This document shows, one piece after another, positions 1 through 9,574 of a stretch of 64,000 nucleotides of DNA (positions within the stretch are counted from its first letter, which is position 1; every line of letters starts with the position of its first letter). The stretch lies in the NCBI RefSeq assembly GCF_050003625.1, contig NC_134400.1, positions 44,750,557 through 44,814,556 of the forward strand. Reading direction: 5' to 3'. Source of the stretch: Haematobia irritans (Eukaryota; Arthropoda; Insecta; Diptera; Muscidae). Under the pieces are notes generated by a model that was not told the origin of the DNA, ran no database searches, and saw only the letters and a program-made list of their open reading frames with translations. A program made the position numbers and the translations under genes.

Positions 1-67
1 CCACTTTTGTGGAAGCTCTTTTTTAACTGGGAATGCTAAAAAGCATTCAAAAATAGGAGTTGTTGTT

Positions 68-121
68 AAAACCTCATTCACATTAGGCTCGAAATCTACT
101 AAAAGTGGGTTTGACATCCCT
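68..121. repeat. Short dispersed repeat shared with 50163-50216
   Basis: The stretch containing CATTAGGCTCGAAATCTACT recurs almost unchanged at 50163-50216. No terminal repeats or coding capacity are visible, so it is probably a fragment of an unassigned interspersed element. Confidence 0.6.
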
Positions 122-384
122 TTTTTATGTTATAATGCAAATGACAATTGAAATCTAGTTAAAGTGGATTTTGGAATGTGACTGAGGTATATCACGTTTT
201 TAAAGACTCTGATGATAAAAAAAAAAAAACAGAAAAAAACTTATAAATTCAAATTTGTCTCCTAGTAACATCTATTTAAAAAGCATTAGTGTAAAGATAA
301 AATTTTTAGAACCGGACGAGCTGTTTCCCTGTATATGTTTATTAATCACTGCTTTCATTTGAAATTCTTGAGTCGAAATTTTCA

Positions 385-1130
385 ATGCATTGGCGGAGTA
401 AGGTCCAATGATGCCACCAGCCCCTAAACCGGATGCTTTGGTAGCTTTTGCAATGCTTCTAAAATCGAGAATTCTGCCTATTTGCGTACCCACACTCAAA
501 AAAAAAAACGTGAACTATCTATTTCACTAAAGCCAATTTAATTTTATTTTAGTTCATGGAATTATTATGTTTGTAGAAAATTTACTTTACTCTAATAATT
601 TTTTGCGTACGATAGTTAAATTAACTAAAAAGCAGGAAAAAATTATACACGAATTAAGTATAAAGATTTACTAAATTCGTATTTCTCACAAAATAGTTCA
701 TTATTTCTTTAAATTTGTAAATTTTACTACAAATGCGTCCATCATAAACTTCGTATGTCACTAAAGACATTCTTGCAATTTTGAACTCCAATATTTTCCA
801 TCAAATTACAAAATTTTCTTTTACAAGCGAAAAAATTAATTAAGTATAATAATTCTTGAATTTGTCGAAAACTATTTACTTATTTTTGTGATATCGGCGT
901 GGTGGCAGCGTTTGTAATACTGTTTAGTTAAAATTTTCTAATTTTTCTAAAATTTTCAAAATTTTCTGAAATTAACCAAAAGATTTCTTCCTGGTGGGTT
1001 CACTGTTTTTTCAGTGCATTGAGCTAGAAATGAGCTTCGCCGCCAAATACAATATTTCGATAAAAGCACGTGATGAACTTTTTTAGCAGAGCACGATTTT
1101 TGATAATAAAATTCAAAAATTATGCAAGCG
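385..1130 (-). mobile_element. Decayed mariner-family transposase relic, split by a MITE
   Basis: Read on the minus strand, 385-490 encodes AGGIIGPY preceded by a degraded RI...Q segment. This aligns to the AGGIIGPYFF part of the transposase at 37779-38432. The + strand pieces CTATTTGCGTACCCA (before 493) and TAGAAATGAGCTTCGCCG (after 1016) match the sibling's TTATTTACGTAGCCA and CAGAAATGAGCCTCATCG, which are contiguous there. So this is one copy, with an internal deletion, later split by the 493-1016 element. It is not functional. Confidence 0.75.
493..1016. mobile_element. MITE family 1, copy 1 (CACTC...CAGTG ends, 524 bp)
   Basis: The left end is CACTCAAAAAAAAA followed by GTGAAC. The right end is GTTCACTGTTTTTTCAGTG. 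These are imperfect inverted repeats. The element interrupts the mariner relic and is flanked by CA on both sides. It carries no coding sequence. Related copies lie at 4774, 12641 and 32360. The dinucleotide duplication suggests Tc1/mariner-type mobilisation (inference). Confidence 0.8.
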
Positions 1131-1539
1131 TTGTATATAGACCAAGCTGAAGATGATGAACAGTGAAATAAAACACGAAACGTGCGTCAACTTTGAAATG
1201 CTGGAAAAGCAAAAATTAACTAAATGAAGTGAAAAAAAACGTTGGCGCCAAATCATTACCATATTAACTACTCCGTAGTTCATGTTTACTATTTTTGAGA
1301 AATGTATGAAAAAATTCTTCTGCTTTAGTTTGTATTGCACCTATTTGCACGGCCATTGATTATTATACTCACGTTTCATAAAATTAAATTTTATAGACAT
1401 ATTTGAAATATTAGAATATTTTAGAAAAATTACAATAAAAATAAGATAATTTTATCTAAATTTTGATGCTTAGATTTTATGCAGAAGTGCAGGTGTCTGA
1501 AAGCCAATGTGAAAAAAAAATTGTCCTAATAGGAATAAT

Positions 1540-2130
1540 TATGAAACCTAAATTTTAGGTCAAGCAATTTACACAATATTAAGGACAAATTTCTTTAAAA
1601 TAAAGAAATTTTAATTAAAAGAAAATGTATAATCGCTGCTTTAAATTTTTCTTCTTTGAATTTAGGACACGACTATTTAAAATTCGCATTCCTCCGTTAA
1701 AGACACATGTCTTTGAAGTAAGGCGAAATTTCCTTAATGTAAAGAAAAACATTTTTGATTTAAAGAAATAATCTTTAAATTAACTGAGATATTACATTTT
1801 AGGATTAAATATAAAAAAGCTTCAAATATAGTCTAAGACTTATATTAAAGATTTCCAAGAAAACAGTTTTTATTCTGAAGTATCTGTTATAATTTCGATT
1901 TTTAAACTGACATTTATTTATACATGAATTGCCTTGTTATTATATCGCAAATAGAAAATGAAAATTATAGTGATCTGTATCTTAATCTTAATTTTAAAGA
2001 GCTTAGAATTAAAGTTACATAACTGCCTACAAAGTAACGTTATTTTAAGGAAGCCGCTTCTTTGGCTCGGAATCAATACCAAAATCCTTAAGGGAAGGTA
2101 AAAATCTTTGTCAGATTGTTGAAAATATAT
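1540..2130. repeat. Diverged copy of the 2291-2941 element
   Basis: The blocks around 1545-1800 (AACCTAAATTTTAGG, ACAAATTTCTTTAAAATAA) and 2058-2112 (TTGGCTCGGAATCAATACCA) run collinear with 2325-2920. The ends are eroded, so exact borders are uncertain. Confidence 0.6.
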
Positions 2131-2290
2131 CTGGACTTCATTCCACATTGAATTTCGAAAATTGTTCACCATTTTACCGATAGGCACTGACTTTCAGAGT
2201 TTTTTTTTTTTAAGAATTTTTAAGAGTATTTTAAGTATTTTACAAAATATATACATTTTGTTCAGAATTTTTTCGTGCATTCCCATCACG

Positions 2291-2941
2291 CACTGAAAAA
2301 ATATTTACGTGATATTCAAGATTATGCAACCTAAATTTAAGGATGCGCAATTTACAAAATATTAAAAACAAATTTCTTTAAAATAATGACATTTTAATTA
2401 AAAAAAAGTTTATAATCTTTACTTCAAAAATGTTTTTCGTTAAGTTTGGGACACCAATTTTGTAAATTTGCGTTCCTGCTTTAAAGTCGCATGTCTTTGA
2501 ACTAAGGAAAATTTTCCTTAAAATAAAGGAACACATTTTTGATTTAAAGAAATCGTCCTTTAATTAAGTGAAAATTGAATCTTTAGATTTAAGATAAAAA
2601 AGCTTAAAATATAGGCTAAGACTTATTTTGAGGATTTAGCATCTTTTGTTTAAAGTTTTTTTTTTTGGAATTAAGAAAAAAATTACTTTGAGGTATTCGC
2701 TATAATTTGGATTTTTAAACTGGCATTTGTTTGCTTTATTAATATACCGCGAAAAGAAAATGAAAATTCGATAAATGAGATCTGAATCCTAATTTTAATT
2801 TTATTGATCCTAGATTTAAGGCCAGATAGGTCGCTAAAAAATTTATTTATTTTATAGAAGCCTCATCTTTGGCTCGGAATCAATACCAAAATCCGTAAGA
2901 GAAGGTCAAAATCTTTGGATCCAAATAAACTTTTTTGAGTG
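2291..2941. mobile_element. Non-coding TIR element related to MITE family 1
   Basis: It begins CACTGAAAAAA and ends TTTTTTGAGTG, so the termini are inverted and share the CACT(G/C)AAAAAA motif of MITE family 1. The interior matches 1540-2130. No coding sequence is seen. CG flanks both ends, which may be the target duplication. Confidence 0.6.
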
Positions 2942-3860
2942 CGGCTGGCGATTGTTATAGTGCCTTTAAAGAGTCTCACATAGACTCTTAAATTAGGATA
3001 AAATCAAATTTGAAAATAATGATGGGGGATGAACTTTTGGACCTTTATGTCAAATTTAATAAAAATCATCCACCTACATCTCGTGGTTGGCAAATACGGA
3101 TAGGCTTATAGGCAAATGGAGAACGGCGCCAAATGGATTTAAATGCTGTTGTTTTTTCGATTGATATACAAGAAGCTGGGTGTAGGATCAACATATATGT
3201 GGATGCAATTTGAAATGAATAAATGACGGGGTCAAAACTTAACTGATGAGTTTAATTCGATCGATATACTTGAAGAAGGTTGAATGAATATAGGTGAGCG
3301 CCATATTTAAATGTAGTCCAAAGCTTTAAATCCCATACCATAGTATCGAAAATCTATAATCTACATACGAGTATTTTTAAAAAATTTAGGCCAATTAGGC
3401 CTTCGAATTTTGTTTAAGGTCATTGGTGTTTGGTTTCATTGTAATCTGCTGTTTTTCCTATGATATTTCCCCCTTCCTTACTTGTTGTTCGACCAACTGC
3501 TGACTGCAACAACGACCCGCATTTCTGTCAAGAGAATAACTTGGTCATATCATCCTTGAAAAACATACATATCCACATAAGTATACGAAATATTTACTGT
3601 TAGTGCAATCGATACGGAAAGGACGAACCTTGATGGTAATATAGTTTAGTTTTTTTTTTTTTTTGTGGAAACTTTCAGAAGTTTCCAGTTGCCAAGAAAA
3701 TAATTTTGTTTATACTTAATGTGACTGGGGAAGAGAACAAGAAACTCTTATTAAGCGAAGTAGAATTAATCACCTCTTAAAGGAAATCTTATTCAGCCAA
3801 GGTGAATCTCCGTTTTCTTACTGGAACCTTAAGTCGGCTCATCTATATTAACACTTAGGA
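2942..3860. other. No gene recognised
   Basis: AT-rich sequence with short poly-T runs. I see no open frame with homology and no clear element ends. Confidence 0.5.
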
Positions 3861-3861
3861 T

Positions 3862-4695
3862 AAGTGGTATAGTGGTAGCCCGATATGTCAGGCTCACATA
3901 GACTATTCAGTCCATTGGGATACCACAGTGGTGAACTTCTCTCTTATCACTGAGTGCTTCCCGATTCTATGTTAAGCTCATTGACAATGCAGAAGCTTTG
4001 AAACACTCAACACTACTGAGAGAGGATAATCCATCGCTACACAGAAAAAAAATATCACCAAAATATTTCCAATTAAAAAGTTAATTGAATTTGAAATTTT
4101 TTTCAATTAATAAATTAATTGGTACAATTAACTTTTTAATCAAGATAGAAACATTAAGTTAATTAAGTCAATGATTGAAAATTTTAAAATTTTTAATCAA
4201 AAAGTTAATTGATACAATAAACTTTTAATCAAATTCGGAAGACTAAGTCAGTTTATGATGATGAACATTTTTTTAAATTTTTAATTAATTTTTTTTTTCA
4301 AACAATCAATTGTTAATCCAAATAAAAATTCTAAGGCAATTCAGAATTTAATTGAAAATAGTTGCCTTTTTTTAATAAATAAATTAATTGAGTTTTGCAA
4401 TCAACATCAATTAAATTTTTAATTGAATCAATTAAAAAATTAATTGAAATATGGCAATGAAATCAATTAATTTTTTAATCAAGAATTTTTTCTATGCCCA
4501 ATTAAAACTGTGATTGATACTATCATTTTCGTGATTGAAGACATTTCAATTAAAAAATTAATTGGATCAATTAATTTCGTGATTGAATCAGAAAAAAATT
4601 TTTGTGTGTAAAAAGCTTTTTGATGTTCGGTCGAAACTTAGGCTTGAACCCACAACCCTATGCATGCAAGGCGGGCGTGCTAACCACCGTGGCTG
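3862..4695 (-). mobile_element. tRNA-derived SINE, split by a MITE
   Basis: On the minus strand the head (4695 down to about 4615) has GTTAGCACGCCCGCC and a box-B-like GGGTTCAAGCC. The body continues at 4037-3862 with TCTCTCAGTAGTG, ACTGAATAGTC and the LINE-like 3' end GTGAGCCTGACATATCGGGC. It matches 30091-30601 and 38655-39005. The 4040-4608 MITE lies inside it, and the uninterrupted join is CATCGCTAAAAAGC. Confidence 0.8.
4040..4608. mobile_element. MITE family 2 (CACAGAAAA ends, CAATTAA-rich)
   Basis: The left end is CACAGAAAAAAAATA and the right end is AAATTTTTGTGTG, flanked by TA at 4038-4039 and 4609-4610. The interior is repeated, self-complementary CAATTAATTTTTTAATTG blocks. The empty site is readable from other SINE copies. 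It is non-coding. Confidence 0.8.
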
Positions 4696-4773
4696 TCGTG
4701 GATAGGTGTGCATTCTAACCCTTACAACATATTTCTGTTTTTTTTTTATACCCTCCACCATAGGATGGGGGTA

Positions 4774-5280
4774 CACTCAAAAAAAATGGAACTCTCTATT
4801 TCACTAAAGCCAATTTAACTTTATTTTAGTACATAGAATTATTATGTTTGGAGGAAATTTCCTTTACTCTAATAATTTTTTGTGTACGATACTTAAATTA
4901 ACTAAAAACGGGAAAAATTAAGCATAAAGATTTACTAAATTCATATTTTTTACAAAATAGTTCATTATTTCTTTAAATTTGTAAATTTTACTACAAATGC
5001 GTCCATCATGAACTTCGTATGTCACTAAAGACATTCTTGCAATTTTTAACTCCAAATTTTTCCTTAAAAGTAAAAAATTTTCTTTATAAAGTGAAAAACA
5101 AAAAATATTTATGTCTAATAAATTTTCTTGAATTTATTGAAAAATATTTAGTAAATTTTATGATATCGAAGTGATGCCAGCGTTTGTCATACTGTTTAGT
5201 TAAAATTTTCTAAAAATATTCAAAATTTTCTAAAATTAGTCAAAAGTTTTCTTCCTAGTGGGTTCACTGTTTTTTCAGTG
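4774..5280. mobile_element. MITE family 1, copy 2, with exact TA duplication
   Basis: CACTCAAAAAAAATGGAAC is the left end and CACTGTTTTTTCAGTG the right end. Flanks are GGGGGTA and TATATTAAC. The uninterrupted composite A sequence (complement of 12510-12530) reads GGGGGTATATTAAC, so exactly TA was duplicated. Confidence 0.88.
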
Positions 5281-6175
5281 TATATTAACTTTGTCATTCC
5301 ATTTGTAACACATCGAAATATTGCTCTAAGACCCCATAAAGTATATATATTCTGGGTCGTGATGAAATTCTGAGTCGATCTAAGTCCGTCCGTCCGTCCG
5401 TCTGTTGAAATCACGCAAACTTCCGAACGAAACAAGCTGTCGACTTGAAACTTGGCACAAGTAGTTGATATTGATGTAGGTCGAATGGTATTGCAAATTG
5501 GCCATATAGGTTCACTTTTACGTATAGCCCCCATATAAACCGATCCCCAGATTTGGCTTGCGGAGCCTCTAAGAGAAGCATATTTCATCCGATCTGGCTG
5601 AAATATAGTACATGGTTTCGGTAAATGGTATCTAACAACCATGCAAAAATTGGTCCATAATTATATATAGCCCCCGATCCCCTGATTTGGATTGCGGAGC
5701 CTCTTGAAGGAGCAAATTTCATCCGATATGGCTGAAATTTGGTACGTCGTGTAAGTATATGGTCTCTAACAACCGTGCAAGAATTGGTCCATATCGGTCC
5801 ATAACTATATATAGCCCCCATATAAACCGACCCCAGAGTTGACCTCCAGAGCATCTTGGAGGAGCAAAATTCACCCAATCCGGTTGAAATTTGGTACGTG
5901 GTGTTAGTATATGGTCTCTAACAAACATACAAAAAATGGTCCATATCGGTCTATAATTATATAATGTCCCATATAAACCGATCCCCAGATTTGACCTCCG
6001 GAGCATCTTGGAGGAGCAAAATTCATCCGATCCGGTTGAAATATGGAACGTGGAGTTAGTATATGGCCGCTAACAACCATGCCAAAATTGGTCCATATCG
6101 GTCTATAGTTATATATAGCCGATCCCCAATCACACAAAAATTGGTCCATACCGGGTCAAAAATAATCTACCAAAC

Positions 6176-6430
6176 TTTTATTTCTATAAAAAAATTTATC
6201 AGTGTTTTATTTCTATAGAAAAATTTGTCAAAATTTTATTTCTAAAGAAAATTTTGTGAAAATTTTATTTCTATAGAAAATTTTGTCAAAATTTTATTTC
6301 TATAGAAAATTTTGTCAAAATTTTATTTGTATAGAAAATTTTGTCAAAATTTTATTTCTATAGAAAATTTTGTCAAAATTTTACTTCTATTGAGAATTTT
6401 GTCAAAATTTTACTTCTATTGAGAATTTTG
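6176..6430. repeat. 30-bp minisatellite array
   Basis: Tandem units of TCTATAGAAAATTTTGTCAA plus AATTTTATTT, period 30 bp, about eight units with substitutions. Each unit contains the palindromes CTATAG and AAAATTTT. The reverse orientation occurs at 11670, 21880, 31380 and 60200. Confidence 0.9.
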
Positions 6431-6682
6431 TCAAACTGAATTATATACGTATTTAATCGGCCTTTTTTTAGTTTTATATATACCCGGTATGGAGTAACTT
6501 ACAATTTAGAAGACGGTGTTAAGAAGTTTTAAGATACCTTGCCATCGGCAAGTGTTACCGCAACCCAAGTAATTAGATTGTGGATGACAGTATTTAGTAG
6601 CTTCTACGCAAAGCATGGTGGAGGGTATATAAGCTTCCGCCTGACCGAACTTACGGCCGTATATACTTGTTGTTTTTTTTTT

Positions 6683-6815
6683 CAAGGAACGGCATCCCTA
6701 AAGTACTTGCTATTCGCATTCATAGAAGACAAATCGATCCAAACTGGGGTTGAACCCACAACGCTATGTATGCAAGGCAGGCATGCTAACCATTGCACCA
6801 CCGTTGATTCCGTAG
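6683..6815 (-). mobile_element. SINE head relic and duplicated flank
   Basis: 6735-6815 carries, on the minus strand, a tRNA-like head (GGTGCAATGGTTAGCATGCC, then a GGGTTCAACCCC box B). The adjoining segment (CATCCCTAAAGTACTTG...AGAAGACAAA) is repeated at 7545-7593, on the other side of the hAT element. Confidence 0.55.
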
Positions 6816-6823
6816 ATAGGTAT

Positions 6824-7487
6824 TAGGGCCGTCACCCGAGATAATTCCCGTCCCGAAATCCCGGGATTTTCGGGACGGGATTAATCCGGAATCCCGGAAT
6901 TTTTCGGGATCCCGAAAAAGTAATTCCAATTTTTTAAATTTGTGGCTTTTAAGCATTGTTCATTAATAAATTGGAATCTTCATTCAGTGCAGGCCCTAAA
7001 ATTTCATACCCGACAAATTAAATTTATAAACATTTATGGTACACCTTGAGTAAGAATTTATTATACATGAGGTATTCTATAAAAAAACAGAATTTCATCA
7101 AAAACCGAAGTAAACGATAAGGTCCTCTTTTGAACAATAAGTTCATATGACAAGATCGCGTTTATCTGATAAAAATTTGTATGCCTTGATATTTTTAAGA
7201 AGTTACTTAAAACGATGAAGTACAAAAGGATTAACACAAGTGTACGACAATATACCTAATCTAATCAAACTCGTTAAAATGTTTTGTTGAGTAAGATAGC
7301 GATATTAAATTGCTTTTTAATTTACTCTTATTTTTTTTTTTTTGTTAAAAAAAAATAATTAAACTAAATTGGTTTAATGTACAGCAATTTTTTGGCTATG
7401 TATTTAAAGAATCCCGATCCTGGGATTCTATATTTTGAAATCTCGAATCCCGGTATTTATAAAAATCGATCCCGAATGACAGCCCTA
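6824..7487. mobile_element. hAT-type non-autonomous element, 664 bp
   Basis: The left end TAGGGCCGTCACCCGAGAT and the complement of the right end, TAGGGCTGTCATTCGGGAT, are imperfect TIRs. A perfect 8-bp duplication, ATAGGTAT, flanks it (6816-6823 and 7488-7495), which is diagnostic of hAT insertion. Subterminal CGGGA/TCCCG motifs are repeated many times. No transposase is encoded. Confidence 0.92.
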
Positions 7488-7599
7488 ATAGGTATGCATG
7501 CTAACCATTGCAACATATTTCAGTTTAATTCATTTCAAGCAACGACATCCCTAAAGTACTTGATATTCAAATTCGTAGAAGACAAACCCATGATGCCCG

Positions 7600-9390
7600 T
7601 ATTTTTATAAAATCCCGAATACTTCGTACAATAAAGATACGTTTGTCTGAAGGGTCTCATTCCTTCAATGTGATAGTGTGGCTATAATTCCATGAAAAGA
7701 CAAAAGAATAAAATACATTCACAAATTAACTTGAGATTTATTTAACCAGAATATTTCCATTCCTGGAATGTCTTATAGTTGACCGATATTTTAAGAGTTC
7801 TCCACATGTTACAAATAAATCATTGAATGAACAACATGTTGTCATGCCATCAAACGTTCATTTACCTTTTGGTTTATATTTTTCACTTTCCCTATATTGC
7901 GTTTTAGTGCATAGATATTTCTTCCATAGTCCATAGTTCGTAAGCTAATACTGGCCAGATAAGTAAGTTTCTTTCGTTGTGCATTGAGGATTGATATAAA
8001 AATAACTTTATTTTCCTCATCATCAAAACCATTTGGTATAAAGAGATAAAAAAAAACAAAACTTTAAAACAGACAGACAGACTCATCCATGTCATGAGAT
8101 ACATTTGGAGTTATTTTCTATTCGATGTCGCTCTTCCCGATATGCAGTTTATTTTTGTCTTTTTGTGTTGCAACATTCATTATGGGCCTGTGTCGTTGGC
8201 ATAATTGCATAGTCCATCCAACCATCTGTATTTTCTTACTTCAGAGTGTACTATAAAAAGATTTTCTTTAACAAAAAGTTTTCGAAGATCTCTTTGTTGC
8301 ATTGCTTCTATTGAAATTGGTAGGGAAAATAATCTTTATTTCATATACAGTGTAATAAAACTTGAAACAATTTCGTAATACAAATTTCTCCATAAATTGA
8401 TGTACTTAAATCAGCTAAAAATTAAACAATATCTCATGCTGAAAGAAATATTAGGCTTGTTTTCTTTAAGTACTGAGGACCTAAACGAAATGTCAATTCA
8501 TCCACATTCAATTACATTAGCAATACGGGCGAGATTTTCTCTGATGAGATGTTCTGGATATACACGGAAAAACTATTTTTTGTCTTCAATCACGTAATTC
8601 ATTAATACAATTAAATTTAAATTTCTTCAAGCACAGAAATGGTAGTATCGCGCACCAACGTTAACCCTTAAATACGCACTGTATCTTTTAAGATACAACC
8701 AGAAAAAATTCTTACATCTTACAATTTTGACCAAATTCTATGAAATCAAGTTTGTCGCATTTAAAACATCATAACGCTATTTTTAAAAATATGTTTTTTG
8801 TACTTTTTGTATTTGTAGTATTTCTGAGTAATCTGCAGACAAAATTGAACATCAATTTTTGACCAAAAATTAAAAAAAAAAACTACAAATTTGAAGTTAG
8901 ATAATATTTACCAAATACGAATGTAATGTTGGTAAAAAAAGCTGTATAGTGTAAAAATATCTCTATTCTATACTTAAATCAAATTGTTTATTTGGTAAAT
9001 AAAAACTTAGGTTAATGCACACTGCATATAAAAAAATATATTTTTCACTATTTAAAAAAAAAACACATAATTTTTTTTTAAATGATATGGTCGTATGCAG
9101 ATGTTTTTTTTACCATTTTGCATGTTATATATTTTTTCGAAGGATTCTGTGATCTTTTGCATTTAAGGGTTATATAACAAATTAATTTATACAAATTTTT
9201 GATACACCAACTAACCTCTAATTGATTTTTTTTTAAATTCAAATAAAACATTAATTGAAATAATTTATTGAACACACAAATGTTACATTCAGTAGTGAAA
9301 ATATGACTATTGACTCAATAATACGGTTCTAGTTCTAGATAGCCAAGCCGAGACGAAAAAACAGAACTTGTATATCCGGAAAAGGTTAGA
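7600..9390. other. No gene recognised; scattered repeat fragments
   Basis: AT-rich. 8555-8640 resembles one end of MITE family 2 (ACACGGAAAAAC, CAATCACGTAATTCATTAA). Nothing else is recognisable, and the open frames here have no family resemblance. Confidence 0.5.
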
Positions 9391-9574
9391 CAAGTATATA
9401 TGGCCGTAAGTTCGGCCAGGCCGAAGCTTATGTACCCTCTACCATGGATTGCGTAGAAACTTCTTCCAAAAACTGCCATCCACAATCTAATTACTTGAAT
9501 TTCGGTTACGCTTGCCGATGACAATGTATCTTAAATCAGTATCTTTGATTTAATATATACCATACGTGGTATAT

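Larger units (their letters stand above)
4749..6675 (-). mobile_element. Composite repeat A, minus-strand copy
   Basis: Read 6675 to 4749, it has a 5' module with a GTTCGG...CCGCCTGACCGAAC-type hairpin near ACAAGTATATACGGCCG. Next comes a 30-bp minisatellite array (about 6430-6176), then degenerate 150-bp units (TATGGACC, CGGTTTATATGGG). It ends with a 3' module holding GACGGACGGACGGAC, GATGTGTTACAAATGGAATG and the stretch at 4749-4771. The element at 4774-5280 has inserted in the 3' module. The open frames in the units are a by-product of the 150-bp period; I assign no protein. Confidence 0.75.

Noticed and set aside
1113..1340. 75-codon minus-strand open frame
   Set aside because: It lies next to the mariner relic in AT-rich sequence and matches nothing; treated as chance.
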